A stretch of DNA of 64,000 bases from a virus: positions 1 through 64,000 of the IMG/VR virus record IMGVR_UViG_3300025849_002481. One strand, written 5' to 3'. Under the pieces are notes generated by a model. The model had not been told where the DNA came from, ran no database searches, and saw only the letters and a list, made by a program, of their open reading frames with translations. This document shows, one piece after another, positions 25,761 to 34,894 of this stretch; positions within the stretch are counted from its first letter, which is position 1; every line of letters starts with the position of its first letter. The position numbers and the translations under genes were made by a program.

Positions 25761-27797
25761 ATGGCTGAAAAGTATTATCAACTAGGTACACATACTGCAG
25801 AACAATGGCACGAAGTACACAACGAACTAGCAGTAGAAACAAGCGGATTATCAACAGTACCTGACAGATGTGTGCAATGCCATGACGAAAAACTACACAG
25901 TCCTACACGCGGCACTTTTTTACTTACAGATGAAGAGGCAGACACTCTTCGCGCAGATCCAAGAATAAAATTCCTCAATATTGATTATATGAGCTATCCT
26001 GAAACATATAAGGCTCCGCCAGATGAAATTCAAGCAACTCCAGCAAAGTTGTTTAATCGATGGAATGATACTGTAAAAGTCTATAGGGAATTTGAAGTAA
26101 GCAATACCCTACCGGGTGTGCCAGGTGCAACAGACATTAATCGTACTGGGTATCAATTGTTACGCCCTATGCAAAAATTAGATCCTTGGGTAGACAACGG
26201 TTATACAGATAATTTTGTAGTAGAAAACGATATACAACAGTACGGTAACGGTAAGGATGTTGACGTAATTGTAGCAGACGACGGCGCTGGCTGGATAGGT
26301 CATCCTGAATTTCAAAACAACTGTTCAGGTGCTAAACCTACTGGATACACAGGCGGCAACAAACTGCCAGGCAACGGCACATGCGATGTGTTAGACCTTG
26401 TGTTAGATGCACCTTATTATCTAGATCCAGAATATTTTGATGCTGATGCAGCAAACAGACTCACAACAAGATGGGACGGTACAACGGTACCAGTCGAAAG
26501 TTTCGCAAGAGGTTGGTGGACAAGCACTAGCAACAGAAGTAGTACTTTTAATGTTGCAAATCCTAGTGCTGGTGCTGTATCGTCTATTACAAGCTCTTAC
26601 ACGCGAGCTAACTGTAACGGCAGTAACACAGCACAAAGTGCTGTAGGACAGCACTGTACGCCCTGTATGGCGCTTACATACGGTAGAACACAGGGCTGGG
26701 CATACAACGCTAACAAATGGGCACTTAACTTATATGGCACATACGGCAGTGATATTGAAAGAGGCTTTGATATACAAAAGATTTTCCATCAAACCAAACC
26801 TGTTAATATTACATACGGCACACAGGATCCTACAGTAAGTTCAAACAGTTGGGGCTATCGTGCAAGTAAAGGTGCTTTTAACGATTACTATCATTTCCGT
26901 GAAGATGCTGCTGTTCAATATAGCGGCACTGGTTCAGAACCTGAATTTATTCGTCATATGGGCCTCACAGGCGATGCTGGCCGTTGGAAAAGCGAAATGA
27001 AAACCAACTCACTTACTACAGCACTTGACGAACTTATTGATAGTGGCGTTATATTTGTATGCGCTGCTGGCAACAGTAATCAAAAACAAGTAAATTGGGG
27101 ACATCAAGACTTTGACAATTATATTAGTAATGGTGAAGCTACTACTTTAGAAAATAGTAATTATTTTGAATTTGGTGTTGCAACTACAGGTACAACAAAT
27201 AGACGTGGATTTCCACAACAAGGTGGCAAAACTGTAGACGGCATTACAGGCGAAGTTACATATAAAACTATAAACATCGGTGCATTAGACGACGACTATG
27301 CAGTTGGAAACTTGGAAAGAAAAGTAACCTACAGCGACAGAGGAGAAGGTATAGATTTTTATATGCCTGCAGACGGCACACTAGCAGCAAATAGAAGTTA
27401 TGCTTCAGAAGGTAGATATCCTGATACATATCCAGGATTTACTGCTAATAGCGGCAGTGGTGCAGGTGTTCCAGAAGATTGTGCGTTTGGAGGTACAAGT
27501 GCAGCGTGTCCTGTTGCTGCTGGTTTTATTTCTACCTTGATAGGATTAAATCGAAACTGGACCTACCAAAATGTATATGAATATCTTAATACATTAGATG
27601 TACAAGATCAATCAAACTTTTATTACGGAACTGAATCAGTAAGTGCTACTGATACTAACTGGTTTGATTATAATAGCCTAGAAGGCGGAGCAGCAAGAGT
27701 AGGCTATCAGTTTATTAGTCCTGTGGTTCTTAGAGCTAGAGTAAAAGGTAACTTTGTGTTTAAAAACGGGTTGAAATTACGATTTAAGAGCGAATAA
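25761..27797 (+). CDS. Subtilisin-like (S8) serine protease, virion-associated candidate
   Basis: A 678-residue S8 protease. The triad is visible: Asp173 in DVIVADDGAGW.GHPEF, His298 in AVGQHCTPCMA, Ser580 in FGGTSAACPVAAG; the oxyanion Asn lies in FVCAAGNSN (Asn438) and SSNSWGY is typical. Between the Asp and His there is an unusual insert of about 120 residues with many W, C and N residues. No signal peptide is seen. It lies between a fibre-type protein and gp4 in the late cluster. A role in virion maturation, or release or penetration of the host surface is inferred; similar proteins occur as structural proteins in marine T4-like phages. Confidence 0.85.
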   Translation: MAEKYYQLGTHTAEQWHEVHNELAVETSGLSTVPDRCVQCHDEKLHSPTRGTFLLTDEEADTLRADPRIKFLNIDYMSYPETYKAPPDEIQATPAKLFNRWNDTVKVYREFEVSNTLPGVPGATDINRTGYQLLRPMQKLDPWVDNGYTDNFVVENDIQQYGNGKDVDVIVADDGAGWIGHPEFQNNCSGAKPTGYTGGNKLPGNGTCDVLDLVLDAPYYLDPEYFDADAANRLTTRWDGTTVPVESFARGWWTSTSNRSSTFNVANPSAGAVSSITSSYTRANCNGSNTAQSAVGQHCTPCMALTYGRTQGWAYNANKWALNLYGTYGSDIERGFDIQKIFHQTKPVNITYGTQDPTVSSNSWGYRASKGAFNDYYHFREDAAVQYSGTGSEPEFIRHMGLTGDAGRWKSEMKTNSLTTALDELIDSGVIFVCAAGNSNQKQVNWGHQDFDNYISNGEATTLENSNYFEFGVATTGTTNRRGFPQQGGKTVDGITGEVTYKTINIGALDDDYAVGNLERKVTYSDRGEGIDFYMPADGTLAANRSYASEGRYPDTYPGFTANSGSGAGVPEDCAFGGTSAACPVAAGFISTLIGLNRNWTYQNVYEYLNTLDVQDQSNFYYGTESVSATDTNWFDYNSLEGGAARVGYQFISPVVLRARVKGNFVFKNGLKLRFKSE

Positions 27798-27805
27798 GAA
27801 ATAAC

Positions 27806-28243
27806 ATGGCTAGATTTGCACAAGGAAAGTTTGCAGTCAAAAACGCAGAAAAGTTTGTAGGCAATAAAACTCCTACCTATCGTAGTAGTTGGGAATTTGC
27901 ATTTATGAAATTCTGTGATGAAAATCCTAATGTAACGCAATGGGCCAGCGAAGCAATACGCATACCTTATCGAAATCCGCTAAGTGGAAAATATACAATA
28001 TATGTTCCTGATTTTTTTATTGCATATGCTGACAATTCAGGAAAACAAAAAGTTGAATTAATTGAAGTTAAACCAGCTAATCAAACAATTAAAGAAAAAT
28101 TAGGAAAAAGCAAAGCAAATCAATTACACTTTGTAGTTAATCAAGCTAAATGGCAAGCAGCTAGGGCATGGTGTAAACAAAAGGGCATTACGTTTAGAAT
28201 TATAAATGAGGGAGATATATTTCATCAAGGCCGCCGAAAATGA
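27806..28243 (+). CDS. 4: Head completion protein gp4 (PD-(D/E)XK nuclease fold)
   Basis: A 145-residue protein matching T4 gp4: SSWEFAFMKFCDENPNV, WASEAIRIPY and YVPDFFIAY followed by KVELIEVKP. Glu30, Asp69 and E87-V-K89 form the PD-(D/E)XK pattern shared with TnsA-like nucleases. Gp4 acts on heads after DNA packaging, before the neck is added. It starts at ATG 27806 and its stop overlaps the start of the sulfotransferase gene by four bases. Confidence 0.85.
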   Translation: MARFAQGKFAVKNAEKFVGNKTPTYRSSWEFAFMKFCDENPNVTQWASEAIRIPYRNPLSGKYTIYVPDFFIAYADNSGKQKVELIEVKPANQTIKEKLGKSKANQLHFVVNQAKWQAARAWCKQKGITFRIINEGDIFHQGRRK

Positions 28244-28869
28244 ATATAACATTTTACGACAAAGATAATAATCCCTGGACATTTTTACATGTTCCTAAAA
28301 CCGCAGGCAAAAGTATTAGTGCTTATATCATGCGCAATGATAATAGTAAGACATTACACCCGTCTAGCCATGCAACTGTAAAAGAAATGCAATCTTTAAA
28401 TGTTAATTTAGGTACAACTTTTGCAGTATTTAGAAACCCTTATGCTAGAGCTGTAAGTTTATACAAATATTTGTATGAAGACGATATAAAAAAAGTATTA
28501 GAATCATCAATACCTTACTTCCATCAAATACCAAATACTGACTGGCACAATACTGTTATGAAAGAGCATGGAAATAATTTAAGTTTTCTATCGTTTTGTA
28601 AAAAATTACCTTGGCTTCCATTAGGTATAGAACAGCATCATTATCTACCTGTAGACAAAAGACTAAAAATGGAAACATTAGACAAGGACTTTAAGTTTAT
28701 ACAAGATTTATTAGGCACTAAAGAGCCATTGTATAAATTTAATTGTACTAACAATAAGCCTTGGAGAAGTTATTACACATCTGCTTCAAAAAAAATTATA
28801 TATCAAACATATAAAAAAGACTTTAAATTATTAGGTTATTCAAAAGATATAAATAATAGTAGCATATAA
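28240..28869 (+). CDS. Sulfotransferase family protein
   Basis: A 209-residue protein. FLHVPKTAGKSISAYI near residue 16 is the 5'-phosphosulfate-binding loop of carbohydrate sulfotransferases (HxPKxAG(T/K)S), and FAVFRNPYARAVSLY at about residue 64 is the 3'-phosphate motif (RxPxxRxxS). It would move sulfate from PAPS to a glycan hydroxyl. It is coupled (ATGA) to gp4 and followed by gp16, so it is an addition to the late morphogenesis block. An APS-kinase-like gene at 53690 could supply PAPS. The acceptor is unknown; virion glycan or host surface are both possible. Confidence 0.8.
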   Translation: MNITFYDKDNNPWTFLHVPKTAGKSISAYIMRNDNSKTLHPSSHATVKEMQSLNVNLGTTFAVFRNPYARAVSLYKYLYEDDIKKVLESSIPYFHQIPNTDWHNTVMKEHGNNLSFLSFCKKLPWLPLGIEQHHYLPVDKRLKMETLDKDFKFIQDLLGTKEPLYKFNCTNNKPWRSYYTSASKKIIYQTYKKDFKLLGYSKDINNSSI

Positions 28870-28881
28870 TGGATCTAACTT

Positions 28882-29385
28882 ATGACTAAAAAACTTGAAG
28901 AATTACTGAATTTGCCTGACTCTAAAGAAATTTTGGATCAAGCAAAGGAAGAAGAAAAAAAGAAGAAAAAAGAATCGGCTGTTATTGAGCAAGAAGAAAG
29001 TTTGCGAGATATAGCAGAGTTTGATAAAATAGCTAGTGCATTGCCAGCTGTAAAAGGTTTAGGCGAAATGGCCGATAAAGAATTAAACGAAGTTGCTGAA
29101 AAAGCAATGTCAGCATATGAGGATTTAATGGATCTTGGTATGAATGTTGAAAGTCGTTATAGTGGGCGTGTATTTGAAGTTGCCGGCGGCATGCTTAAAA
29201 CTAGCCTAGATGCTAAAGTTGCTAAGTTAGATAAAAAGCTAAAAATGATTGATTTACAACTTAAAAAAGAAAAACAAGATAAAGATGGCGGCGGAGAGAC
29301 TGGAATGATTGAAGGACAGGGCTATGTTGTTACTGACCGCAATAGTCTACTAGAGAAGCTCAAAGGGTTAGATAAAGATAAATAA
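28882..29385 (+). CDS. 16: Terminase small subunit gp16-like
   Basis: A 167-residue, highly charged, helical protein. The core SLRDIAEFDKIASALPAVK and then YSGRVFEVAGGMLKTSLDAKV with a following coiled coil KLDKKLKMIDLQLKKEKQ mirrors T4 gp16 (FEVVAGLLKSIAEVN then DLHAKKQ). Gp16 regulates the large terminase during headful packaging. A run of K and E near residues 22-31 precedes the core. It is two genes before another structural pair and three before gp17, instead of directly next to it as in T4. Confidence 0.75.
   Translation: MTKKLEELLNLPDSKEILDQAKEEEKKKKKESAVIEQEESLRDIAEFDKIASALPAVKGLGEMADKELNEVAEKAMSAYEDLMDLGMNVESRYSGRVFEVAGGMLKTSLDAKVAKLDKKLKMIDLQLKKEKQDKDGGGETGMIEGQGYVVTDRNSLLEKLKGLDKDK
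29377..29384 (+). promoter_or_regulatory. Late promoter GATAAATA
   Basis: GATAAATA spanning the last codons and stop of gp16, 22 bases before ATG 29407, with TAGGACAG as ribosome site. Confidence 0.7.
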
Positions 29386-29406
29386 CATATAAGTAGGACA
29401 GTTAAT

Positions 29407-29904
29407 ATGAAAAAATTTAAAGACATTTTAGTAGAATCTAAAAAAACATACAAGTTCATTGTGCGCATTGCTGATGAGTTGCCTGAAGATTGTATGGAGC
29501 AAATGAAACAAGCACTTGGTAAATTTGATCTTGTAAGTTTAAGTAATGCAAAACGAACACCAATACAAGAACGTCCTTTAGATTTTCCAGAACTTCAAAA
29601 TATGCAAATACATACATTTGAAGCAGAAGTAAACTATCCAACTACTACACAAGTATTACATAATTACCTAGTAAATACTTGCAACGTTCCAGCAGGACAT
29701 ATGATTGTTAGAGCTGAAGGCGAACCATTAGAACTAACACAAGCACCAGTTAAAGAAGAGCCATACGAAGCAATACTTAACACTGAAGATATGGGCGGCG
29801 AAAGCGGCCAAGATAGCGTTGGTGAAAACAGGGTAATGGATCTACTTAAAGAACTAGAAACAGCTCGCAAAGAACGCGACTTTGCTGCAACGGAGACAAA
29901 ATAA
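29407..29904 (+). CDS. Conserved hypothetical virion protein
   Basis: A 165-residue protein. The N-terminal KKFKDILVESKKTYKF and the middle TPIQERPLDFPELQNMQ, EAEVNYPTTTQVLHNYL and NVPAGHMIVR look like a compact alpha/beta domain that I associate with T4-like marine phages near the terminase genes, without a known function. The last 50 residues are acidic and disordered. Its own late promoter and the TAATG overlap with the next gene suggest a late pair. Head assembly is a guess from position. Confidence 0.6.
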   Translation: MKKFKDILVESKKTYKFIVRIADELPEDCMEQMKQALGKFDLVSLSNAKRTPIQERPLDFPELQNMQIHTFEAEVNYPTTTQVLHNYLVNTCNVPAGHMIVRAEGEPLELTQAPVKEEPYEAILNTEDMGGESGQDSVGENRVMDLLKELETARKERDFAATETK

Positions 29905-30638
29905 TGGATATGAAAAAAATATTAGAAAATATGGATGCAGCAGCAGCAGGCAAAAAACCAGCAGGCGCAGCTGATGCAGGAAGTATGAAATCAATTTTAG
30001 AATCATTAAATAAAGTTACACAAGCACCAATTGAAGAATGCGGCGATAATATGATGGCATCACAAGAAATGCCAATGTCGTCAGAAGGTGGACACCCAGT
30101 AACAATAAGTGTTACAGCGTCAGGTAAAGAAAACGTAAATGATTTAATGGACTTAATTAAATTAGCAGGCGGCAATGCTGAACAGCATGTAGATATGCCA
30201 ATGGCACATGATGCGCATATTGATACTGATTCACATAATGTATCAGGACAAGAAATGGATATGGCAACTATGCGTTCTATTATGTCAGCTGGCGACGACC
30301 GTGAAGAAGCAGAAGCGGATGCTGAAGAAGAAGTTGAAGAATGGTCAAACTCTCCACTAGATTCAGAAGGTGAAGAAGAGTATAGAGATCACGAGTATAT
30401 GACAAGAGATCTAAGCGGCGGCATTAATAGAGAAAAACCAAAAGGTTCAGAGCGTGTCAAAGATCCAGCTACAGAATCGATTAAAGAAAAACTTTGGGCT
30501 GCACTAAGCGAAAAGAAAACTGTCGAGGGCAGAGGACGTGGTAAAAAGAAATTAAAAGCATCACGTGGCAATGAAGATATTAAGACAACTGAGGGCTCTA
30601 GAGGTAAAAAGAGTCGTGGCAAGAAGTCAAGAGGTTAA
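29904..30638 (+). CDS. Acidic low-complexity virion/scaffold-like protein with basic tail
   Basis: A 244-residue protein, coupled to the upstream gene by TAATG. Composition changes along its length: an A/M/D-rich N-terminus (KKILENMDAAAAGKK), an acidic middle (EEAEADAEEEVEE), then a strongly basic end made of (R)GKKSRG repeats. Such charge-segregated, unstructured proteins in this position can be scaffolding, internal head or DNA-condensing proteins; the basic tail would bind DNA. No domain is recognised. The next gene starts inside its last 23 bases. Confidence 0.6.
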   Translation: MDMKKILENMDAAAAGKKPAGAADAGSMKSILESLNKVTQAPIEECGDNMMASQEMPMSSEGGHPVTISVTASGKENVNDLMDLIKLAGGNAEQHVDMPMAHDAHIDTDSHNVSGQEMDMATMRSIMSAGDDREEAEADAEEEVEEWSNSPLDSEGEEEYRDHEYMTRDLSGGINREKPKGSERVKDPATESIKEKLWAALSEKKTVEGRGRGKKKLKASRGNEDIKTTEGSRGKKSRGKKSRG

Positions 30639-30966
30639 TTGGGAAGAATATTTCCAACATATTAAACCTGTATGTCCATGGAGCGGCGCAGCTCTTAAAA
30701 AAGGCGAATTAAAAATTACACAATGGTCTGGAGAAATTGAGCCACTAGGCAACAACCAGGCCATTGTTTATATCTGTCCAAACTACAATCGTAGAAGACT
30801 AAAAAAATTACATAAAAAAATTGACAATGGTGAATACGAATGGCTATGGAGTGAACCAACTAATGGCCCTAATGCATCACCTGTACCTGTACTAATACAA
30901 CAAGATAAACGTAAGCTGTTTGATTTAAGATTCGATACAGGCTACTATGACGATATTATAGGTTAA
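30616..30966 (+). CDS. Hypothetical protein upstream of terminase
   Basis: About 116 residues from GTG 30616, which I prefer to ATG 30565 because it limits overlap with the previous gene to 23 bases and leaves a GAGG site upstream. It starts VARSQEVNWEEYFQHI and contains CPWSGAALKKGELKI, VYICPNYNRRRLKKLHKKI and YEWLWSEP. Two cysteines and a basic stretch are present but no known motif. It directly precedes gp17, so a packaging-related role is possible. Confidence 0.5.
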   Translation: MARSQEVNWEEYFQHIKPVCPWSGAALKKGELKITQWSGEIEPLGNNQAIVYICPNYNRRRLKKLHKKIDNGEYEWLWSEPTNGPNASPVPVLIQQDKRKLFDLRFDTGYYDDIIG

Positions 30967-30969
30967 ATA
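30962..30969 (+). promoter_or_regulatory. Late-promoter-like GTTAAATA, four bases from gp17 ATG
   Basis: GTTAAATA overlaps the preceding stop; CAGT and then ATG 30974 follow. One mismatch from NATAAATA. No ribosome site lies between box and ATG. Confidence 0.45.
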
Positions 30970-30973
30970 CAGT

Positions 30974-32554
30974 ATGGCAGCATCATTAGACGGCGTCTTA
31001 ATTAAGAAGGCAAATAAACAAGAAACATTTACTGAAGAACAGATGCAAGATCTTATGTCTTGTATGGATCCTGACGAAGGGTACTTACACTTTGCACGAC
31101 ATTTTGCTTTCATTCAACATCCTGTACAAGGTAAACTTATGTTTGATCCTTATGAGTATCAACTACGTTTAATGCACAGTTATCACAACTATCGCTTTAA
31201 TATTAACATGATGCCTAGACAAACAGGCAAAACTACGTGTGCTAGTATCTATCTAGCATGGTATGCAATGTTTAATCCAGATCAAACTATCCTAGTAGCG
31301 GCGCACAAGTATACAGGCGCACAAGAAATTATGTCACGTATACGTTATGTATATGAAACTTGTCCTGATCATATTAGAGCAGGTGTTACATCATACAACA
31401 AACAATCAATTGAATTCGAAAATGGATCACGTATTGTTGCACAGACAACAACAGGCAATACAGGACGTGGTATGTCAATCTCGCTACTATACTGTGACGA
31501 GTTTGCATTTGTGCAACCTAACATCGCGGAAGAGTTTTGGACATCAATATCACCTACACTAGCAACTGGTGGTCGTGCTATTATTACAAGTACGCCAAAC
31601 AGTGATGAAGATACATTTGCTACTATTTGGAAACAAGCTGAAGAAAAGTTTGATGCGCATGGCAACGAACAAGAACTAGGTATAAACGGCTTCCATAGTT
31701 TTGTTGCACAATGGGACGAACATCCAGACAGAGATGAAGAATGGAAGACAGAAGAAATCGGACGCATCGGAGAAGAAAAGTTTAGACGTGAATATGGTTG
31801 TGAATTCTTAGTATTTGATGAAACATTAATTAATTCAATTAAACTTGCTGTTATGGAGGGCGGAAAACCTGCTCTTAATATGGGACAAACACGCTGGTAT
31901 AAAAAACCAACTAATCAATACACATATTGTGTAGCACTTGATCCTAGTATGGGTACAGGTGGAGATAATGCTGCTATACAAGTATTTGAATTACCTAGTT
32001 ACGAACAAGTAGCTGAATGGCAACACAACCAAACAGCAATACCTGGACAGGTAAGAGTACTTGCAGATATATGTAAATATCTTGAACAAGAAACTAAGAA
32101 CACAAACGGAATATATTGGAGTGTCGAAAACAACGGCATTGGCGAAGCAGCTTTGCTTGTTATTAATGACTTTGGTGAAGAAAATATACCCGGACTGTTT
32201 GTAAGTGAACCAATGCGTAAAGGACATGTTAGAAAATTCCGTAAAGGATTTAATACTACACACAGTACTAAAATTACAGCATGTAGTCGATTAAAAACTA
32301 TGATCGAAAATGATAAAATGGTAATACATAGCAAACCTTTAATATCAGAACTTAAAGGATTTGTTGCAACAGGATCAAGCTATCAAGCAAAAAGTGGTAT
32401 GGGTGACGACTTAGTAAGCGCAACATTACTTGCTATTAGAATGATGAGTGTTCTTAAAGATTGGGATCCTAGAGTTTATAGTACGTTTAATCAAGCAGAA
32501 GATTTAGAAGATTACGAGCCGCCCATGCCTATCTTTATTAGTAGTAACTATTGA
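30974..32554 (+). CDS. 17: Terminase large subunit gp17
   Basis: A 526-residue terminase motor. The ATPase has Walker A NMMPRQTGKTT (residues 79-88) and Walker B LLYCDEFAF (171-179), with a following SPTLATGGRAIITSTPN coupling motif. The C-terminal nuclease has YCVALDPSMGTGGDNAA near residue 320 and later acidic residues (ENNGIGEA, GDDLVSA), matching the RNase H-like domain. It packages DNA into preformed heads and cuts at headful. Shorter than T4 gp17 (610). The start ATG has no ribosome site; a late-like box ends four bases earlier. Confidence 0.95.
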   Translation: MAASLDGVLIKKANKQETFTEEQMQDLMSCMDPDEGYLHFARHFAFIQHPVQGKLMFDPYEYQLRLMHSYHNYRFNINMMPRQTGKTTCASIYLAWYAMFNPDQTILVAAHKYTGAQEIMSRIRYVYETCPDHIRAGVTSYNKQSIEFENGSRIVAQTTTGNTGRGMSISLLYCDEFAFVQPNIAEEFWTSISPTLATGGRAIITSTPNSDEDTFATIWKQAEEKFDAHGNEQELGINGFHSFVAQWDEHPDRDEEWKTEEIGRIGEEKFRREYGCEFLVFDETLINSIKLAVMEGGKPALNMGQTRWYKKPTNQYTYCVALDPSMGTGGDNAAIQVFELPSYEQVAEWQHNQTAIPGQVRVLADICKYLEQETKNTNGIYWSVENNGIGEAALLVINDFGEENIPGLFVSEPMRKGHVRKFRKGFNTTHSTKITACSRLKTMIENDKMVIHSKPLISELKGFVATGSSYQAKSGMGDDLVSATLLAIRMMSVLKDWDPRVYSTFNQAEDLEDYEPPMPIFISSNY

Positions 32555-32560
32555 TAAATA
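32553..32560 (+). promoter_or_regulatory. Late promoter GATAAATA, five bases from ATG
   Basis: TTGATAAATA lying across the gp17 stop, then CTAGC and ATG 32566. Same arrangement as at 22533. No ribosome site. Confidence 0.8.
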
Positions 32561-32565
32561 CTAGC

Positions 32566-34743
32566 ATGAAGAACTTAGAGAATATAGCAGAAGATCTATT
32601 CAATAAAATACGTGGACGTTTTCCTAGTGTTACTATTGGTAGTGACGAAGGAAAAGTTACTAATATACCTACTGAAGCACGGTATTATGATTTTGAATAT
32701 AAAGAAGGCGGACGCTCATTAGGTAAAGTAAGTGTTAGCCTAGATGAAAAGAGTATATCTGTTATGTATAGCAACGACTTTGTTGCAAACGAAGATCAAA
32801 TGACACAGGATAACTGGTACAATTTTTTAAAAGAACTAAGACAGTTTAGCAAAAAAAGATTGTTAAATTTTGATACAAGAAACATTACTAAGTCTAATTT
32901 AGATCGAAGAGATTACAAATTTTTAGCATTAACTCGTACCGGGGAAGATCAGATGACAGAATCAACAATGTATGGAACTAGCAGATCTAGTTTCCAAAAT
33001 ATAGGAAGTGCAAGAGTAAGCATTAAGCACAATGCTCCTGTAAATCAAGAAAATGCCGTAGATAGAACTAGACACATCAGTGCAATATATGTAGAAAATA
33101 ATGACGGTGAAAAATTTAAGTATCCATATAAACATCTAACTGGAGCAAGAGCAATGGCAAGACACGTTGCTGAAGGCGGAGCACCGTATGATGACTTTGG
33201 AACACACATTGTTAGTATGTCAGAAGAATTAAGTAAGTTACGTAAATTTAAAACTTACATGGGTCGTTCAAGTGTAATGGCCGAAGGATTAGATGGATAT
33301 GTTGAAGCTGTTTCAGAAAGAATGGCAACAATACGTAAATCATTAAAAAGTCTTCAACGTGAAAATTATTACAAAGAAACATTTGAAGCATTTGAAAAAC
33401 CAATGATGGAAGAAGTTCCTACTGACGTTGCTGAAAATTGGATTGATCAACTTACTATTCGTCAGTTTAACGAAGAACTAGCAGATGTATTTCCGTACAT
33501 ATACAAACTAGTAAGTGAAGTAAACAAAGCAAAAGAATTAGGACCAGAAGATTTATTAGGTGAAGACGAACAAGCAATGCCTGATCCATCTGATGATGAT
33601 ATGGATATTCGTCATAAAGGAAATATGGATAACGTTCGAGGTCCTGCAGGAACAGTTAAAATACGTGCAGGTATGACAATATTTGGTATTGCAAAAGCAT
33701 TGAATCATCAAAATAACATGGGCGGAGATGTACAAGCGTTTGTAAAAGATATCTTAGATTATAATAAAATAACAGATCCAACAGCAATACAAGTAGGTCA
33801 AGTTATAAAGATTCCATATTCAATGGGTACAGGACCAAGTGGTGCAAGCAGAGGAATGCCGCCAATGGGGTTCACAGCATATGAAGATGAAATTGAATCA
33901 GCATTTGAAGAACTGATGGGTCAATTCTCAGAAACTACATGTGAAGACTGTGGCAACCAAAGCTGGACTACACTAGGTATGACTGAAGAAGAAATTGAAG
34001 AAGGCGAACAACACGGTAACAGTAAAATTTACGACAAGTGTTGGAAAGGCTATTCAAGAGTTCCAGGCACAACAGCAGGTGAACCAGGTAGTTGTAAAAA
34101 GAACGAAGGCGATGAGATTAACAGACCAGACGGCGAAAAGATTAAATTAGAAAAAGATGAACAAAAGACTCCATTAGGAGAGTTTATTCTTAGTTACTTT
34201 GATTACACAACAGGACAGTTTCCAAAAGGTGAAACAGCAATCCTTACTATGGTAGAAAAGGATTATGGTGAACACTTTATTGAACCTGCAAAGCAATTCC
34301 TAGAAAAGATTAACAATCGTGTATCAGAAGTAATGGGTTACAGAGAAGAAGAAATGGAATCTACAGAAGCACCAGTTGAAGAAAGTTTAGATGATGAGTT
34401 TGCACCAGAAAGAGTAAAAGCATCAACAATACAAACTTTGGTTAAAATTAATGATCGTATGAAAGGTAATACAAAAAAAGGTTCACCTGATTATGAAAAA
34501 TTAACTTTTGATTTAGGGCAAAAAATTCATGATTTAGATATGGCAGGATATAGTTATGAAATAGAGCCTATCGAACAATTATTTAATGCAATGGATAATG
34601 GTGAAGATACAGTTACTATGGATATGTTAAAGAAAGCCTATAATACTGTAATAAATTTACCAGAAAAAACAAATGCTGAAGAAGAAGTAGACAATACACT
34701 TGACGTTAGCCAAACAGATTTATACAGATTAGCAGGGCTATAA
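32566..34743 (+). CDS. Large virion protein with a LysM-like domain
   Basis: A 725-residue protein, ATG 32566 (an in-frame TTG at 32551 would include the promoter). Most of it is helical and acidic without a known fold. Around residues 360-425 the segment GTVKIRAGMTIFGIAKALN... followed by ITDPTAIQVGQVIKIPY has the LysM pattern (repetitive G-x-T..IA...., N.I..P..I..GQ.I.IP), which binds peptidoglycan-like glycans. A CEDCGN motif and a Lys/Glu-rich tail follow. It sits between gp17 and the gp32 transcript and is probably a virion protein, but its place in the particle is unknown. Confidence 0.6.
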   Translation: MKNLENIAEDLFNKIRGRFPSVTIGSDEGKVTNIPTEARYYDFEYKEGGRSLGKVSVSLDEKSISVMYSNDFVANEDQMTQDNWYNFLKELRQFSKKRLLNFDTRNITKSNLDRRDYKFLALTRTGEDQMTESTMYGTSRSSFQNIGSARVSIKHNAPVNQENAVDRTRHISAIYVENNDGEKFKYPYKHLTGARAMARHVAEGGAPYDDFGTHIVSMSEELSKLRKFKTYMGRSSVMAEGLDGYVEAVSERMATIRKSLKSLQRENYYKETFEAFEKPMMEEVPTDVAENWIDQLTIRQFNEELADVFPYIYKLVSEVNKAKELGPEDLLGEDEQAMPDPSDDDMDIRHKGNMDNVRGPAGTVKIRAGMTIFGIAKALNHQNNMGGDVQAFVKDILDYNKITDPTAIQVGQVIKIPYSMGTGPSGASRGMPPMGFTAYEDEIESAFEELMGQFSETTCEDCGNQSWTTLGMTEEEIEEGEQHGNSKIYDKCWKGYSRVPGTTAGEPGSCKKNEGDEINRPDGEKIKLEKDEQKTPLGEFILSYFDYTTGQFPKGETAILTMVEKDYGEHFIEPAKQFLEKINNRVSEVMGYREEEMESTEAPVEESLDDEFAPERVKASTIQTLVKINDRMKGNTKKGSPDYEKLTFDLGQKIHDLDMAGYSYEIEPIEQLFNAMDNGEDTVTMDMLKKAYNTVINLPEKTNAEEEVDNTLDVSQTDLYRLAGL

Positions 34744-34785
34744 TAGTCCTACTATAAGTTTTTTAAGTTTTTCTTCCAAAAAGAC

Positions 34786-34814
34786 TTGACAAAGTTTGTA
34801 GAATAGCATATAAT
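34786..34814 (+). promoter_or_regulatory. Consensus sigma-70 promoter for gp32
   Basis: TTGACA (34786-34791), 17-bp spacer, TATAAT (34809-34814): perfect consensus. Expected start near 34821, giving a leader of about 75 bases before the gp32 ATG. Confidence 0.9.
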
Positions 34815-34821
34815 AAAAACT

Positions 34822-34860
34822 GTGCTACAAACAAAAAGGCACTGTAGCAATGTAGCTACA
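34822..34860 (+). promoter_or_regulatory. Structured 5' leader of gp32 mRNA (possible translational operator)
   Basis: At the predicted 5' end, TGCTACA (34823-34829) can pair with TGTAGCA (34843-34849). Alternatively GTGC (34822-34825) pairs with GCAC (34839-34842) while TACA pairs with TGTA, an H-type pseudoknot topology. A perfect palindrome TGTAGCTACA (34851-34860) follows. T4 gp32 represses its own translation through a 5' pseudoknot, so an analogous operator is plausible. Confidence 0.45.
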
Positions 34861-34894
34861 AAACAGACATAGGCATTTATAGGAGGCACAAACT

